DNA of 64,000 nt from contig CM034130.1 in NCBI GenBank assembly GCA_019914995.1, positions 10,106,001 through 10,170,000 of the forward strand. Direction: 5' to 3'. The DNA comes from Acanthochlamys bracteata (taxonomy: Eukaryota > Streptophyta > Magnoliopsida > Pandanales > Velloziaceae). Positions 22,288 to 34,526 of this stretch are shown one piece after another. Numbering within the stretch: the stretch's first letter is position 1; each line of letters opens with the position of its first letter. A program made the translations under genes and the position numbers. The notes below the pieces were generated by a model. That model was given only the letters and a program-made list of their open reading frames with translations, was not told the DNA's origin and did not search any database.

Positions 22288-23340
22288 TCAGATTGAATAC
22301 ACTACAATACTCAAATTCATTTCAAACGGAATATAAAGAGAACAATCTTCATAGTTTCCGTTTTGAAAAATCCTGATTGGAACATAACGAAGTGGAAATA
22401 AAATTTGGCAACTGAAACTAATAAGATCATCATCAGCAAGGAATACATTCTTCTCATCCATAGCAACCGCAATGGAACACTGTGTAGGAAGGTGTCCTAA
22501 GATTATTATCCCAAACTCATCACCTGATGATATAAAACCATAATATTAGTATTAGATTATTAAAAAAACAAAAAAAGAGAACACAGATGAGATTCAGTAA
22601 AAAACATAAAAATATGCATCACTCCAAGTGTTGGAATACTATTGCAATCACCTCATCATCATCGTTCCAATAAAATTGATATATAATAAAATTGAACAGA
22701 AACTGAAAAATGTATCTAATTTAATCGAATTCAGTAATTGAATGAGCTGAAGAACAAAGTGCAGAGTTGGCGATATTGTGAAATCTGCCAGCTAATTTTT
22801 CCTCAACTTGAATCAGAAGAATGAGCGCCTGATCCTCGTCCCATTTCTTTGTAACTTCACAAAACACACACCATCCACAAAGGAAAAAAAAAAAAAAAAA
22901 AAAAAAAAGCGAATCTGTTCTTGTAGCGAAATCTCGATCTCAAACAAAAGAACAACAAAGTGAATAGAAATTACAGAATATCCATCTCAGAGGAAAAAAA
23001 TGAAAAAACTTATAAATTGAAAAGAAAAAATAAGAAAGGTAGGGAGAGATTAAGGCTCAGGTCATAAGGGGACTGTCGACACAGCTACATCTCACCAAAT
23101 CAAGACGACGAAATCAACTGCAAATTTCAAGCGAACGATTAATGACATTAAACTCTCAACATCAATTCTAAAATCTGAAAGCGTCTTGCAAAATTGAACA
23201 GTAAATAAGAAGAGATCGGACGAAGAAGAGAGAAAACGAACGAAAACAGAGTTGTTGAAAAGAACCAAAAAAAGCTATTGAAAGAGAGAGAAAGAGAACT
23301 GTGTTACCTCATAATGCTCCGCGCAGCCGTCATTCTTCAT
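22288..23340 (-). CDS. Unrecognised multi-exon gene, copy B
   Basis: The minus strand holds separate open blocks with splice-like borders. The first is exon 1 (23340-23308) MKNDGCAEHYE, ending GAG/GTAACA. Another starts at 22846 after ACAAAG and reads KWDEDQALILLIQVEEKLAG. A possible block near 22,690-22,640 reads YWNDDDEVIAIVFQHL. The terminal exon (22523-22288) reads DEFGIIILGHLPTQ, then CSIAVAMDEKNVFLADDD and ...NLSIVVYSI before the stop. The first two blocks join in phase. The join to the last exon is not resolved. In copies A and C the KWDEDQ block has an in-frame TAG and the last exon is truncated, so only B looks intact. No family was recognised. It is convergent with the F-box gene. 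Confidence 0.4.
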
Positions 23341-23560
23341 TGGCGACGGCGGCGCTAGGAATTGCAGCGTTAGAGTTACAGTAGTAGGACTGACGACGAT
23401 AACATCGTATAACAATCCCACTGCTTAATGTATTAATTTAATAATTAAATAATCATAATAAATTACGAGCTTATATATATGTGTGTGAGAAAACAATTTC
23501 TGCTCATCCATCTTAGTTTAAAATTTTTCACCTTCCGCTCAATTCAATACTTACAAAAAA

Positions 23561-24330
23561 ATGACAACTAAAATGGAAAGAAAAGCAATTCTTCGGATGG
23601 AAGAAAATTCAGATGGTTACTGTAGCAGAGATAAGAAATTCCTTAAGACATTCGGCGATGTGCTTAGGCATGGCAATTACTGTGCTTGCGGAGGACAACT
23701 TTCCCAAGCCAGCCAAGGTATGTGTATAATGTACTTCATTCAAAAAAAATTCATAGACATTTTTTGTTAATCTAGCTATATTGGACATCATTCTGTGCTG
23801 CAGAGAAGAACAAAAATACTTCAGAAAAAAAAATGTCTCCGGGAAGAATAAAACTGGTACGTAGCTTAACGGGATATTCTATTGTTAACATAAATTAGAG
23901 CAAGCCAAACAATAGATGGCTTTTTAATCTTCAAGACATTTTGGTATTTGTGTCCATTTGCACAAATCCACAAAAATTAATCTCAGAAAGTTAAATCTAA
24001 AATTCATCACCTTCACTTTTATCACATTTCAAAAGTTCTCTAAAATAAATTTCAACTTTACAGTCAACCATGGTCGTGATTCACTGCTATATCACCAGCT
24101 AAACAAATTGCATCCGTAAGGCTGAGTGGTTTTACTAACGCCATATAATGATGCTGGTTCTTTTTTCTAATCCTTGTATTGATGCGTGTTCTTTACTAAC
24201 ACCGTTATTTAGTGGTAGTACTAGTAAATACAAAAGGCATTTTTCTGATATTTCTAACAACTGTCGTCTATTTCTTTTGTTTTTCTCTCCTTTGCAGCTG
24301 CTGTTTGAAGACAGGACTTGCCAAGCTTAG
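23561..24330 (+). CDS. Tiny Cys-motif gene, copy B
   Basis: Three blocks with clean splice signals: 23561-23717, 23804-23856 and 24298-24330. Together they give an 80-residue protein that starts [15 protein letters not shown], has the [20 protein letters not shown] segment followed by YCACGGQLSQ, and ends LLFEDRTCQA. Not a recognised family. The paired Cys residues could bind metal (inference). Relative to copy A, exon 2 differs by one base in length, so the two copies end in different frames and at least one is probably broken. Expression is unproven. Confidence 0.4.
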
Positions 24331-27300
24331 GTTATGCTAGTTATGATTTGCTCTTACTTGTTATGTTAAGACTTCTACTAGCTAGTAGGTGACCATACTT
24401 TTATTTAAATAGCATGCTAGTACTTGTTATGCTACGTAATTTTTGAAGTTTACAAGAAGTATTAGATATAAACAAATTTGAGAAGAACTTTCTATTGCAG
24501 GAAAACCCATAGAAATTAAGACAGTTAATATTAAGGACATGATAAATGTTTTGAAGGTAAATCTTTTTTTAAGCTGAGTTATTAAGTAGTTATGAGTAAA
24601 TTATTCGAAATCATTGGAAAGTAATTTTTTAAAGAAAAATTTATTTTGAAGTTACTTTCTGTAAACTAAATAAGCACTAATTGGGATGAAATTGTTGAAA
24701 GAAAACATTTCAATTTTAACTTAATTCCTTTCATATTATTGTATGATGATTCAGGGTGCATTTGGAATTGCTTATGAAATGAAGTTTTTGTGAAATGGAA
24801 GGTATTTTTGTCTTTTTTAGAAAACGAGCTATATTTTTTTTATTTCAAAAAAAATAATAAAAATATGTAATAAAAAGATCTCACTTCGTAGAATTTTTTT
24901 ACATTTTTTAAATTTTTAAATAAATTTTTTATATACTTATAAAATATGTATTAAAAAATATAAAATAGAGAAAAGTTAAGAAAAGTTGATAAGTAGCTTA
25001 TAAAACGCACCGACTAACGGATCCTCAGTCGGCTTCCTACTTGACTTTTCAAATATACACAAAACTGGCTGTAAAACTAACAGATGATGAACAGCAGCTT
25101 TCTACTAAATAAAAAATTTATCAAACAGTCATCACATTTGCAAATAGCAAATAAATAATCACATAAAAGAAATTGTATGTTATAATATATATATATATAT
25201 TACTATTTTTAAAGTAAAAATATAAATTCATCATTCAGAAAGCTTCCAAATAATATTTTTTTTTAAAAACTCTTTATTTAAATCCCAAACGAACCAAAAT
25301 TCTGGTAAGTGTATGTGATTTATTTCGGTTTTGTTAAAATAACTACTACATACGCTATGGGAGCTTCAAAGACCATTAGAAGGCTACAAAAGGAAATGCC
25401 TTCTATAGGTTTCATTGCAGGAAAACCTATTGAAGGCTTAAAAACACATCCAGAAACAGAGCACACATAAAAAGAAAAATCTTTTGCCCCCATCCTCCCG
25501 TCCAAGGAAAAAAAAACTAAAGCCTTTAGGAACAAAATTTGAATAGATCCTAAGATTTAGACTGCAGGAAAATATGATGTTATACATAGAAAACACTAAT
25601 CAAATCTTATAACAATGAACTTCATCATGAAAAGAATAATGAAAAAAAATCTCAAAATAAGTCTTTAAAATAAAACATCAAACAAAATTACTTAAACACA
25701 TCAATGAATGAACCTACCTGTCCTGTTTGAAATAGAAAAATACATTGACATGTAGCAAGGATCATGATCTCATATGACCTTCTCCAAATAAACATGTCTA
25801 GAAACATAACACAGCTTTCTTCCTTTGATCTTCTCATGCATTTGCAACATAGACAAAATTTTTTTCAATTTATTCTAATTTCTCTTTTTTTTCCCTCGGG
25901 TTGGAGATACGGAGCAGATGATGAGGCGCCGAGAAGGAAAGAAGAAGATGAGAAGATCAAAGTACAAAAAAAAAAAAAACCTTTCACTCGGTGCCGCCGT
26001 TCAAACATTACTGAGTAATTCAACCGGATCGGTTCCATCAGAGCCGTTAATTTGTAATCTAACATGACTTGGTAAAAGCCGTTCCATCAGAGCCGTTCAA
26101 ATTAGAATTCCGGATCTACAACTTTACAAAAAAAGCCTCGCGCTCACGTTAATTTGCGTAAAATCCGGTGATTATAATAAAATAAATGAGTGAGTAATTT
26201 AATAAACAATTAATTAATTAATTACTCTCGATGTCTTGCCTAACGCACTAGAGCTATTAATTATGGAAATAAATTCACAAGGGTGGTTCACAGTTCATCT
26301 TTAAAACTATTATTTCCAGACAGGCCTTCAAACTTCGTTTATGGCTAGTATAAACCCTGTTAGAAGTAAATGTAGCGTACGGATCATATATTCATATATA
26401 AGATGTTTCTCTTTTAGGGACGCTCTAATCAAAAATAATTTTTTGCACTCCAATCAAAAAGTAAATGAGCGAGGCGTGTGGCCGTCTTGTGTTTTATACA
26501 AAATTCAAAACAAAACCAGTTTTAATATTTTAAAAAGAATTTTAAATTTCACGGATGTGGAATCACTTCAAATGCATTAGCACACCAAATAAATGAATAC
26601 CACATGTACGATACATACATATTATATATTAAGCGTGCGTTTAATCATCACCTAAATTTTACTTTTTTTCAATTTCATTTTTAATATAAAATAATAAATA
26701 ATTTAGAATAAATTTTTTTATCAAAACCTTATTTTCAAATTTTAATTTTAAAACTTACTATTAATACAAAATAAAATATAAATTTATTTTTTTATTAAAT
26801 ATTTTTAATTTTTATAACTCATTTAAAAAAAGAGTTTATCTTAAAATAAATACATCCTAAATCTAAATCTTTAAATCACATTCAATTATTTAAATTTAAT
26901 TGGACAAATTTTATATTATTTATAAATCACAAAATTTACTCTAAATATTTACGGTACAGCAGAATGAAGTCATTGAATATATCAACCGCGACTTTTGGTG
27001 CATGAGGTTAGAGGAACCAGCGTAGACGTGTTTTTAGTGTTTTCAATTATATATATTGCTCATAACCAAAAGTATTCAAACTAGAAGTGATTCATACCTT
27101 CAAAATAAATTCCGAACTAATAAAAGCACGCCGATTGTTAAAATTTTGGCCGATTTAAAATTTACAGCCCGACTCGTCGGCGTGCTGGCCTTTACCAAAT
27201 TGACGCTGATAGAATAAACTGTAGCGAACGAAGAATGCTAAAAAGAAATGATAGGATCGATGCTAGGATAGAGAACAATCGCAAAAGGATGAGGAGCGAA

Positions 27301-28401
27301 ATCATGAAAACGAGAGAGAGAGAGAGAGAAACGCGAAATGATGGGAGATGGAATGAAATGAAAAATAAAAAAATAAGTACATTAGAGAATATATATATAA
27401 TATTATAATTTTACTAATTACTGTAGATAATATGAGTATTTTATAATTCCGGAGAGAAAAGCTCTATACGGTTTTTTAAAAAAAGCACCGTATAAAAATA
27501 TTTTTTCACTATTGAAACTTGAAAACAACTGTGAGTGGCTTTTAAAGAACTATTTGAAAGTGCTTATAAAAAAAAATTTATTGCATAAAATTTTTTTATA
27601 TTTTTAAATAAATTTGGTAAACTATGTAAAAATTTGTTAAAAAATATAAAATAAAAAAATTGATAAGTAATGTTTCTGAAATGAAAATCCAAACGGTTCC
27701 TAATCAAGATCATCCAAATAGTTTAGTCACTGTTATTTATTTTTTTTCACTTAAAAAGTTCAAAAAAAGTACTAGCAAACGGGCCTTCAAATGTCTTGTT
27801 TATATGTGATGATGGGCCTTAGCTAGCCGACTTCAAATCTTCTGGTGCCCGATCAAGTAGACCGAATTGAATATTCACATCATTTATTCATAAAACTTAT
27901 TTTATATTAACCAACTAATTTTATTTAAAACTTATTTTTTATATTAACCAGCATATAAACAAGACAATATTCTCTACGAGAGCTTTTCGGTTTGCAGATC
28001 TAAGATTTATTTCTTATAAATTGCTTTTACATTTATTGCATGGATGATGGTGATCTGTTAGAAAGCTGCTTGCCATCCATTCTTCACAATTTGGTGCAAA
28101 ACCTATGTAAATGGATGCATTTGAAGCTCAGAAGGAAGCACAGAGCGAAAGTTATGGCACTCAAAATATAAACTTATACATGTCAGTATTTTAAAATGCA
28201 ATACCTTGAATCCATTAGGTACTCTATGATATTATCTTAGTGATTGCTTATTGGTTAACCAGTGTAACACTCACTTGCATAGGATATAAAACAGCATACA
28301 AATCATGTTTCAAATATCTCTACGGTAAAACATCCGGACACAAGATAATATCATGCGTAGACTTGTACCATGTACACCACAGAACGAATACGTTTCAAAT
28401 A
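24331..28401. other. Long AT-rich spacer of unit B
   Basis: No convincing gene. It aligns with about 13,660-17,200 of unit A. It contains a MITE at 24754-25011 that unit A lacks, a (GA)n run near 27,306-27,328, and A/T homopolymer tracts. The segment 27,705-28,400 has no counterpart in unit A. Confidence 0.5.
24754..25011. mobile_element. MITE family 1 copy (unit B only)
   Basis: A 258-bp AT-rich element running from GGGTGCATTTGGAATTGC to AAAACGCACC, closely similar to 15937-16190 and to 50313-50584 in reverse. Unit A has the uninterrupted site (GGTTCAGTTGGCTGCC near 14,115). A TCA flanks both sides (before the left end and just after a short GACTAACGGATCC tail). Confidence 0.65.
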
Positions 28402-28549
28402 TCAAAGTCCCACCAAGACAAAGAAAAAATCATCTGAACATTGATGAAATGTGGACATGCATCGGCCATAGTTAGAAGAAGCTGCAGGATTCTTTCCTCC
28501 ATACTTTGTCAAAACGCCAGTTACAGCAGCCCTCTCCCTTACCTTCAAC
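28402..28549 (-). pseudogene. Orphan terminal exon, copy B
   Basis: After a CATTCAG acceptor the minus strand reads LKVRERAAVTGVLTKYGGKN, then PAASSNYGRCMSTF and on to a stop. Copy A ends earlier because of a deletion. The parent gene was not recognised and its upstream exons are missing on both units beyond the breakpoint (about 28,773), so it is listed as a gene fragment. Confidence 0.5.
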
Positions 28550-28773
28550 CTGAATGACAGAGTGCAAATATGAGAAACAAAATTTTTAAGTAGCTGCTAT
28601 TATTTTAGAATTCGATTCCTGATTGTGATTAGACACGTTATAGCTGCCCATTGAAGCAGGTAAACTTTGCTTTTACTTCGACTTTATTCTGTATATTTCT
28701 TTCCTTACTTTGACCTTATATATATTAAATTGACAAATAAAATCAACAGTAACTGCTGCATTATTATAAGCAC

Positions 28774-29370
28774 GTACATTATAGTTGGCAATTATTGACT
28801 GCATTTATCTTTGAAACTGATCTAACTCAAAATTACATACATATTATCTGTGACATCTACGCGATTCTTCTTCGCGCCGAGCATTGGGCCTTAATTTTAA
28901 AAGGCCCAATACCAGAATCTCTGGTGAGCGTGAGAAATATTATATATAATCCTTTGTCAATTAACACCATGCTTAGAAAAAGACGAAGATATAATACTTC
29001 CCTCGTTGAAAGAAAGCAACTAATAACCAAACACATCACTAGTTTCATGCTTATCTCGATCACAACCACAAAATTACTTTTAAAAAAAACTCACTATATT
29101 TAAACAAAATACTTAAAATCCCTCTAGTGAAATCTCACCATCAACTTTAATTAAAAGTTCTTATTTCAGAAACCTCGCTGTCAAGATGATTCTATGACCA
29201 AATCTAGAAAACACTCCTTAATTACTCACTACTACCTCTAATTAATAAGTTATTTCCATATTTGAACATCACAAGCTTAACTAATGATCACCATAACAAA
29301 AATTCCTCACCAAAAAAGTATATACACATTTTTGCCTCATACACCAACAGCATGATTAATTAATAAATAA
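28774..29370. other. Intergenic, 3' side of HIPP gene
   Basis: AT-rich. Nothing beyond the likely 3' UTR of the HIPP gene is supported. Short overlapping ORFs on both strands have no coding character. Confidence 0.4.
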
Positions 29371-30345
29371 TCAAGAAATAACACAAGAATTAGGGTCTTC
29401 TTCATAACTATGAAATCTGTTCTGGTACTGAGGCTGAGGCTGAGGCTGAGGCTGAGGCTGAGGCTGAGCAGGGTAGTGTGGCTGGAGCTGGTACTGCTGA
29501 GGATAGATATTATGATAAGGATTGTAATTATAAGGATTATTATTGTAATAGCCCATATTCATCATATAAGGGTTATTATTGTACTGCTGCTGAGGATCCT
29601 TCTTCGCAGGCCCACCGCCGGCGCCACCTTCTTGTTTATTGTTGTTGCTGTTAGATTGCTGATCATCCTTTTTCTTCTCCGGCTCCTTTGCAGGGCCTAC
29701 CGCTACAATCTTGCCCGACCATTGTTTGCGTACTTTTGCGACAACGTCGACTGGGTCCACAGCTCCGATTACCGTCAGCTTCTGCTCTTTCATGTCGATT
29801 GTGATTGCGTCGATACCTATAGGTTGAAATAATAATTTTTTTAATTTTCTTTTTAATAATAGAGATAAGCGTAGATATATGATAAGTAATCTTGAACTTG
29901 TAAATAATTAATTATTTAAGTACCAGAGAGAGTGGAGACAGCTTTCATGGCCTTCTGCTTGGCTTTGTCATCATGGAGGTCTAATTGCAGCACAATTTTC
30001 TGTAATTAATCAAAGAATATATTGGGATTAGTCAATAATTAATCTTTAACTCAAGGAGCTAGTTAAACTAAAACACAACAAACAGTATACGTTCAAATAT
30101 TAATTCATAAGCGAGGAATGAATCCTTGATTCCAAAAGAACCAACCGTTTTCACTTTAGATTATGAATATAGGTTTAATATCAAATATGAACAGAAGTCG
30201 TAGAAGAAAATTAATTAACAAGTAAACCTTATCAGTAATAATCTTGACTCAAAGCAGAAGTGTTTATATGCATGCTTATGGCAAACTTCAATAAAAGAAA
30301 CAACGAAAGCTGAAAATCAATAATGAATAACATACTAACCTTCAT
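29371..30345 (-). CDS. Heavy metal-associated isoprenylated plant protein (HIPP), CxxC-less type
   Basis: Three exons on the minus strand: 30345-30340 (Met-Lys only), 29999-29924 and 29816-29371. The N-terminus [20 protein letters not shown] and the following ...[18 protein letters not shown] form an HMA (ferredoxin-like) fold. The usual MxCxxC metal site is replaced by LDLHDDKAK, so copper/zinc binding by that motif is unlikely. A Lys/Glu linker follows, then an Asn/Tyr-rich segment, a (Pro-Gln)n run encoded by a GAGGCT repeat, and a C-terminal CVIS CaaX box for prenylation, which usually anchors HIPPs to membranes. The tiny first exon is typical of this HIPP subgroup. The protein would be about 167 residues. 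Confidence 0.9.
29429..29467. repeat. (CTGAGG)n coding microsatellite in HIPP
   Basis: A hexanucleotide run encodes the Pro-Gln repeat just before the CaaX tail. Its length is probably variable between alleles. Confidence 0.85.
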
Positions 30346-33300
30346 TCTTGAAGCTGATTAACTTTTCTGAGAATCAGAAATCTTCTACAATCTCAAGTAT
30401 TGAAAACAGAAACGGAAGGAAACAGAGAATTCAAATAAGAATAAGAATGAAGCAGAGGGCCAGCTAGAAAACTAACAAGGTTTCTCTATCACACAACTAC
30501 CATCAAGTTTGAAAATTGTGGAAGACAAGATAGCGAGCTAGCTAGTGTGCTGAAACTAATCAAGCAAGCCAGCCAAGAATTATGATTTGTGGAAGAATGG
30601 AGAAGAACCAAGTTAATATAAGCATAAAATGTCTGAACACACTTGAGAGAGAAGTCATAGTGCTGCAATATAAATAATAAAGATTGAAATGGACATTTGT
30701 TGTTTGTGTTGTGGAAATCAAAAACAGAAAACGAAAGAACAAGATAAGAAAGAGCCAAGGAAGGAAGGGGAGCGGATGGCGGGCTTCTCGTCCTTCTTTT
30801 CTCTGTTTGGCGAATGATATGAAACGAATGATTTCTTCTTGTTGTTGTTCGAAAGAAGGAAAGACTTGCTGTAGCCGCCAGTCAAGAAGCACGCGTTTTG
30901 TATTTGAATTGTTTGATTGAATTAGTAAGCAATGGGTTACTAATCTACACTGTGTGTCGTTTGAAATTTTCAAACGTAGTAGATGATGCAATTTGCCAAA
31001 AACCGTTACCTCATCATCCACTAATAAAGTTGAAAGTGTGTTCATGAATCATGAGATATATTATTAATTAGCTAACTAACTAAAATCTACTGCCAACTTC
31101 CGTATATTAGAAATAGCAAAATTCTTTATTTTCAGTGATGAATTAGCAAGATATTAATTTAATTTCTATCAATTAAGGCGCTCCCTCTGCTATTATATAA
31201 TACTGTGTTTTGATAAAAAAGCAAGCCTTGAGATGGTCTGCATTTAGCGTCTCGTCAAAGTGTTTGTTCTTTTTTCTAGAGAAATGTTTACTATTTAATT
31301 TGAAATGTCAAACACGTTTAGTAAAACGCTTTAAAACCACTTTTTAGCTTATGCTACTTTGAAAAAGGAAATGCCGTTTGAAATACTGAATTTAAACATG
31401 GTTCTAATAAGCTAGATTAAGCTGCGGATTTGTCATTAGATGGAGATACAGTACTACTTAATTAAGTGGCATAACAAACTAAAACCATGCATAGTAGAGA
31501 CATGTCTTTATTATCACTATAAATACTACTTGCATCGAATTTTAATTCTTACAAAATATTTATTTTTATGAAACTCACTTTTATATAATTAAAATACATC
31601 TTAATTGGTCCAGCATATATAATAATGAAGTAATGGACTTTGTGGTGTTTTTGGTTATGTAGTGTTTTGTGATGTGAGACAGTGCTCGCTCATCCATCAT
31701 TAGAGATGCAAAAACGACCAAAGTAGGCCAAATAGCAAATCGAGTGGGACCGATTCGAGTCAAGCCGTTCGCTAAAAAATATTTTGATTTGATTTTATCT
31801 GTTTGTTTATTTTAAATTTTTTATTTTAAAATTTTTTTATTATATTTGAACAAAGAAAAAAATTAAATTTTAAAATGACATAAATAATGATATTAGCATA
31901 ACTATTATATTTTTAAAATCAAAATTCTTTAGAAAGCTTTTATACCATACTGATCGAATCAATTGTCAACTTTGAATTAACAATAAATATTAATATGTAC
32001 AGTAACTAAACAAATATGTCATCTAGTTAGCCCTATACTATTTGTTTGACCAATCGGAGCTGAATCGGTCTGATCTTATTATTGTTCACAAATGCAGATT
32101 GGCACTCGGAAGAGCTCATTTAGTTCGGTTTATATTTTCATGTTTGTCGATCATATAATTTGTGGGTGACATATTCATGATCAAAACTCGGAAAGTTGAA
32201 ACAGCTGGTTTTGGTAGGCATATTGCTTGCAAAACAATACGTAGAAAATATTATGGATGCTGGTGCAGTGCACGACCAAACAAAACAAACGTATAGTAGA
32301 ATTGCAAAAATACTGCAATAAAATAAAGAACAAGATCTGGAAAATCAAAGTATGGGCCCTGATTGTTGTGGAAGAAACTAGCACATGTGGTGTACTTCGT
32401 TGGCCTGACCACTTTGACTCGAAGATTCTAAGTTTTTGGTGCAACATTTTGACTTACATAGACCTTGCGATGTATAGACACGTAGCTAATTACTCCACCT
32501 TGAATATGTACACATTTTTAGAGATGTTTTAAAAGAATGTAAATAATGCAGAAATAAAAATTAAAAATAATATAAAATATTCAAATTTATATTTTAATTA
32601 TTTTTTAAAATAAATTAAAAAATAGAGCTTAAGTATCATATTTTAATTATTATTAAAAGTGAATTAGAAGTAAAAATCTAATTTTTATATTTTAAATGAA
32701 TTAAAATTATAGTTTTAATTATTTTTGAATTCGCACGAAAATAAATTTTAAATTTCTCATAGCACTAAAATTCGTGAAGTGTCTAAAAGTTTTTAATTTT
32801 GACCAAAAAATTGAAAATTCTGAAAGTTAAAACGCGCCATTAATTTTTAGCTTAGCAGGTAGAATTTCCAAAAGTTACAAAAAAGCAACAAAATTTCTAC
32901 GCTGGTCTATTTTAGAATAAACTTTGAATTTTAAATATAAGTTACAAAATTAAATTAAATTATTAAATTATTTAATAAAAACATTTTTTGTATTAATTTT
33001 TAATTATAGAATAATAGTATATTTTAAAATTAAAATAAAAAATTTATTAAAATTTTTTTATTTAGTAAGTTTAAAAAAATAAAATTTATGGTGTAGAAAA
33101 TACGTCCTAAGTAAAAGCCTAAATTTAGTAAATATTTAGAACGAATGTATTTATGTACGGAACTACAAAGAGAACGTTTATACTCCGTACCGTTACTTGT
33201 TGCTTAGAAGCCAAAAAGTCATTTATAAGTTTATCTAAACTAATTTTCAATTATACACAATTTGGCTTTACTTTTTTTATTTCTTTTTATTTAAATTTTT

Positions 33301-34146
33301 ATTTACATTTCATAATAAATTTTATAATATTTTACATAATTATTAAAATTTTAAAAATATAAATAAATTATACATCATAAACTTTGAATTTTTATAAAAT
33401 ACAAAAATGGTGCTCTTTTTTTTAAAAAGTACTCTTATAGTCTTATTTTGAATTTTTTTATTTTCAAAAACTTTCAAATTGTCCAATTTAATAAGATTTT
33501 AAGCTTCTTATTAGAGGCAACACTGATTTTGGGCTTCGCCTCTGAGCCCAACCCTTCCTCAATATGTAACTATTGTCGCCTTACGGAGCCCAAATAAAGA
33601 GTTAGGCTTTGGACTTTATGCTAAGAACGTATTTTAAATATTCGTAATTAAATTTTATAAAAATAAAAATATAAAATTTTTGAAATATAAAATAAAAATA
33701 GAGTTTAGTATTTGTATTTTAATAATTTTTCGAAGTATGTTAAAAATTAAAAAATATAATTATATTAAAAAATGTGCAAATAAAAAAAGTAGAACTGAAA
33801 TTTCGTATGTAAAAATAGAGTTCCGAATTTCTTATGTAATCAAAATATATGAACTGTTCAGAATTTAAAATCTGACGAAAAAAATAAAATTATGAGCGTT
33901 TGAAATACGTTTTAAGTCTCCCAGGCTCTTCAAATTATTCAAAGGCTAGGGACCGTTTTTAAGCAGGTCACAAATTGCTACAAATATTTCGGTGCATCAT
34001 TTCATGTAGCAACTCACTAAAGATACATATTTTCATAAAGATATACAGAAACTGCCGTTATTTAGTTATTATGCTAAAAAATACACAGCCAGAGTAAAAG
34101 AACGGAAAAAAAAAAAAAAAAAAGAAAAGCTCCGACAAATCATTTT
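30346..34146. other. HIPP 5' flank and long AT-rich intergenic region
   Basis: The first ~0.5 kb is likely HIPP leader and promoter. Beyond about 31,050 no gene is supported. A Tourist-like MITE is at 33625-33912. The segment 32,530-32,850 resembles it loosely (it ends in AAAACGCGCCATTAA). A poly-A run lies at about 34,109-34,128. Confidence 0.5.
33625..33912. mobile_element. Tourist-like MITE with TAA target duplication
   Basis: A 288-bp AT-rich element flanked by TAA on both sides (33622-33624 and 33913-33915). The ends are inverted: GAACGTATTTTAAATATTCG at the left, and AAACGTATTTCAAACGCTC read on the other strand at the right. Sequence and size match the element at 46885-47178. A 3-bp TAA duplication is typical of PIF/Harbinger-related MITEs. 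Confidence 0.7.
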
Positions 34147-34526
34147 TTACAAGTTAAAGAAAAAGCACTGCCCCTTCCCTAGCGCACGCGTGCAAGAAGC
34201 CAAGAACCCAATGCTAGCGACACTGCTACTGTTGTCATTAGGCGGAGGCTGTGAAGATGCTGCAGGTCCACCACCACTAGGCAGAGTCCGAGGAGATGGT
34301 GATTGAGCTTGGGCAGGAGAAGACTGATCGGAGTATGGTAATTGGTCAGCTGGAATAGGAACTGGAGCAGAAGCTTCGGTAGAGTCGGAGACGGTGACTG
34401 GTAACTTCATTCCTAAATTGCAGTGACCAGGGACGGTGCAGAAGAAGAAACGCTAACCGCTACTGTTCAATTTGATTGAGATGTTGCCGCCTTTATATTT
34501 TCTGCTGACGCGGTTGCTGCTGCAAG
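34147..34526 (-). pseudogene. Phytocyanin (blue copper) pseudogene fragment
   Basis: The minus strand reads CSSNRVSRKYKGGNISIKLN, then SSG, an in-frame TAG (453-455 of the 34,000 block), then RFFFCTVPGHCNLGMKLPVT. This is the second half of a cupredoxin domain with the Cys-His-Met copper ligands. A Pro/Ser-rich segment and GGGPAASSQPPPNDNSSS follow, nearly the same as in the intact gene at 36204-36877. No matching first exon with the signal peptide was found upstream on the same strand, and the C-terminal anchor region is altered. Likely a dead inverted duplicate of its neighbour. Confidence 0.7.

Noticed and set aside
29410-29832. 140-codon plus-strand ORF rich in Leu/Arg
   Set aside because: It is the antisense shadow of HIPP exon 3. 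The repeat composition comes from the reverse reading of the Pro-Gln microsatellite.
30560-31045. 161-codon minus ORF upstream of HIPP
   Set aside because: It lies in the HIPP 5' leader and promoter, and has no homology or coding signature.
32181-32532. Overlapping ORFs on both strands
   Set aside because: Mutually antisense and without recognisable domains. Chance ORFs are likely.
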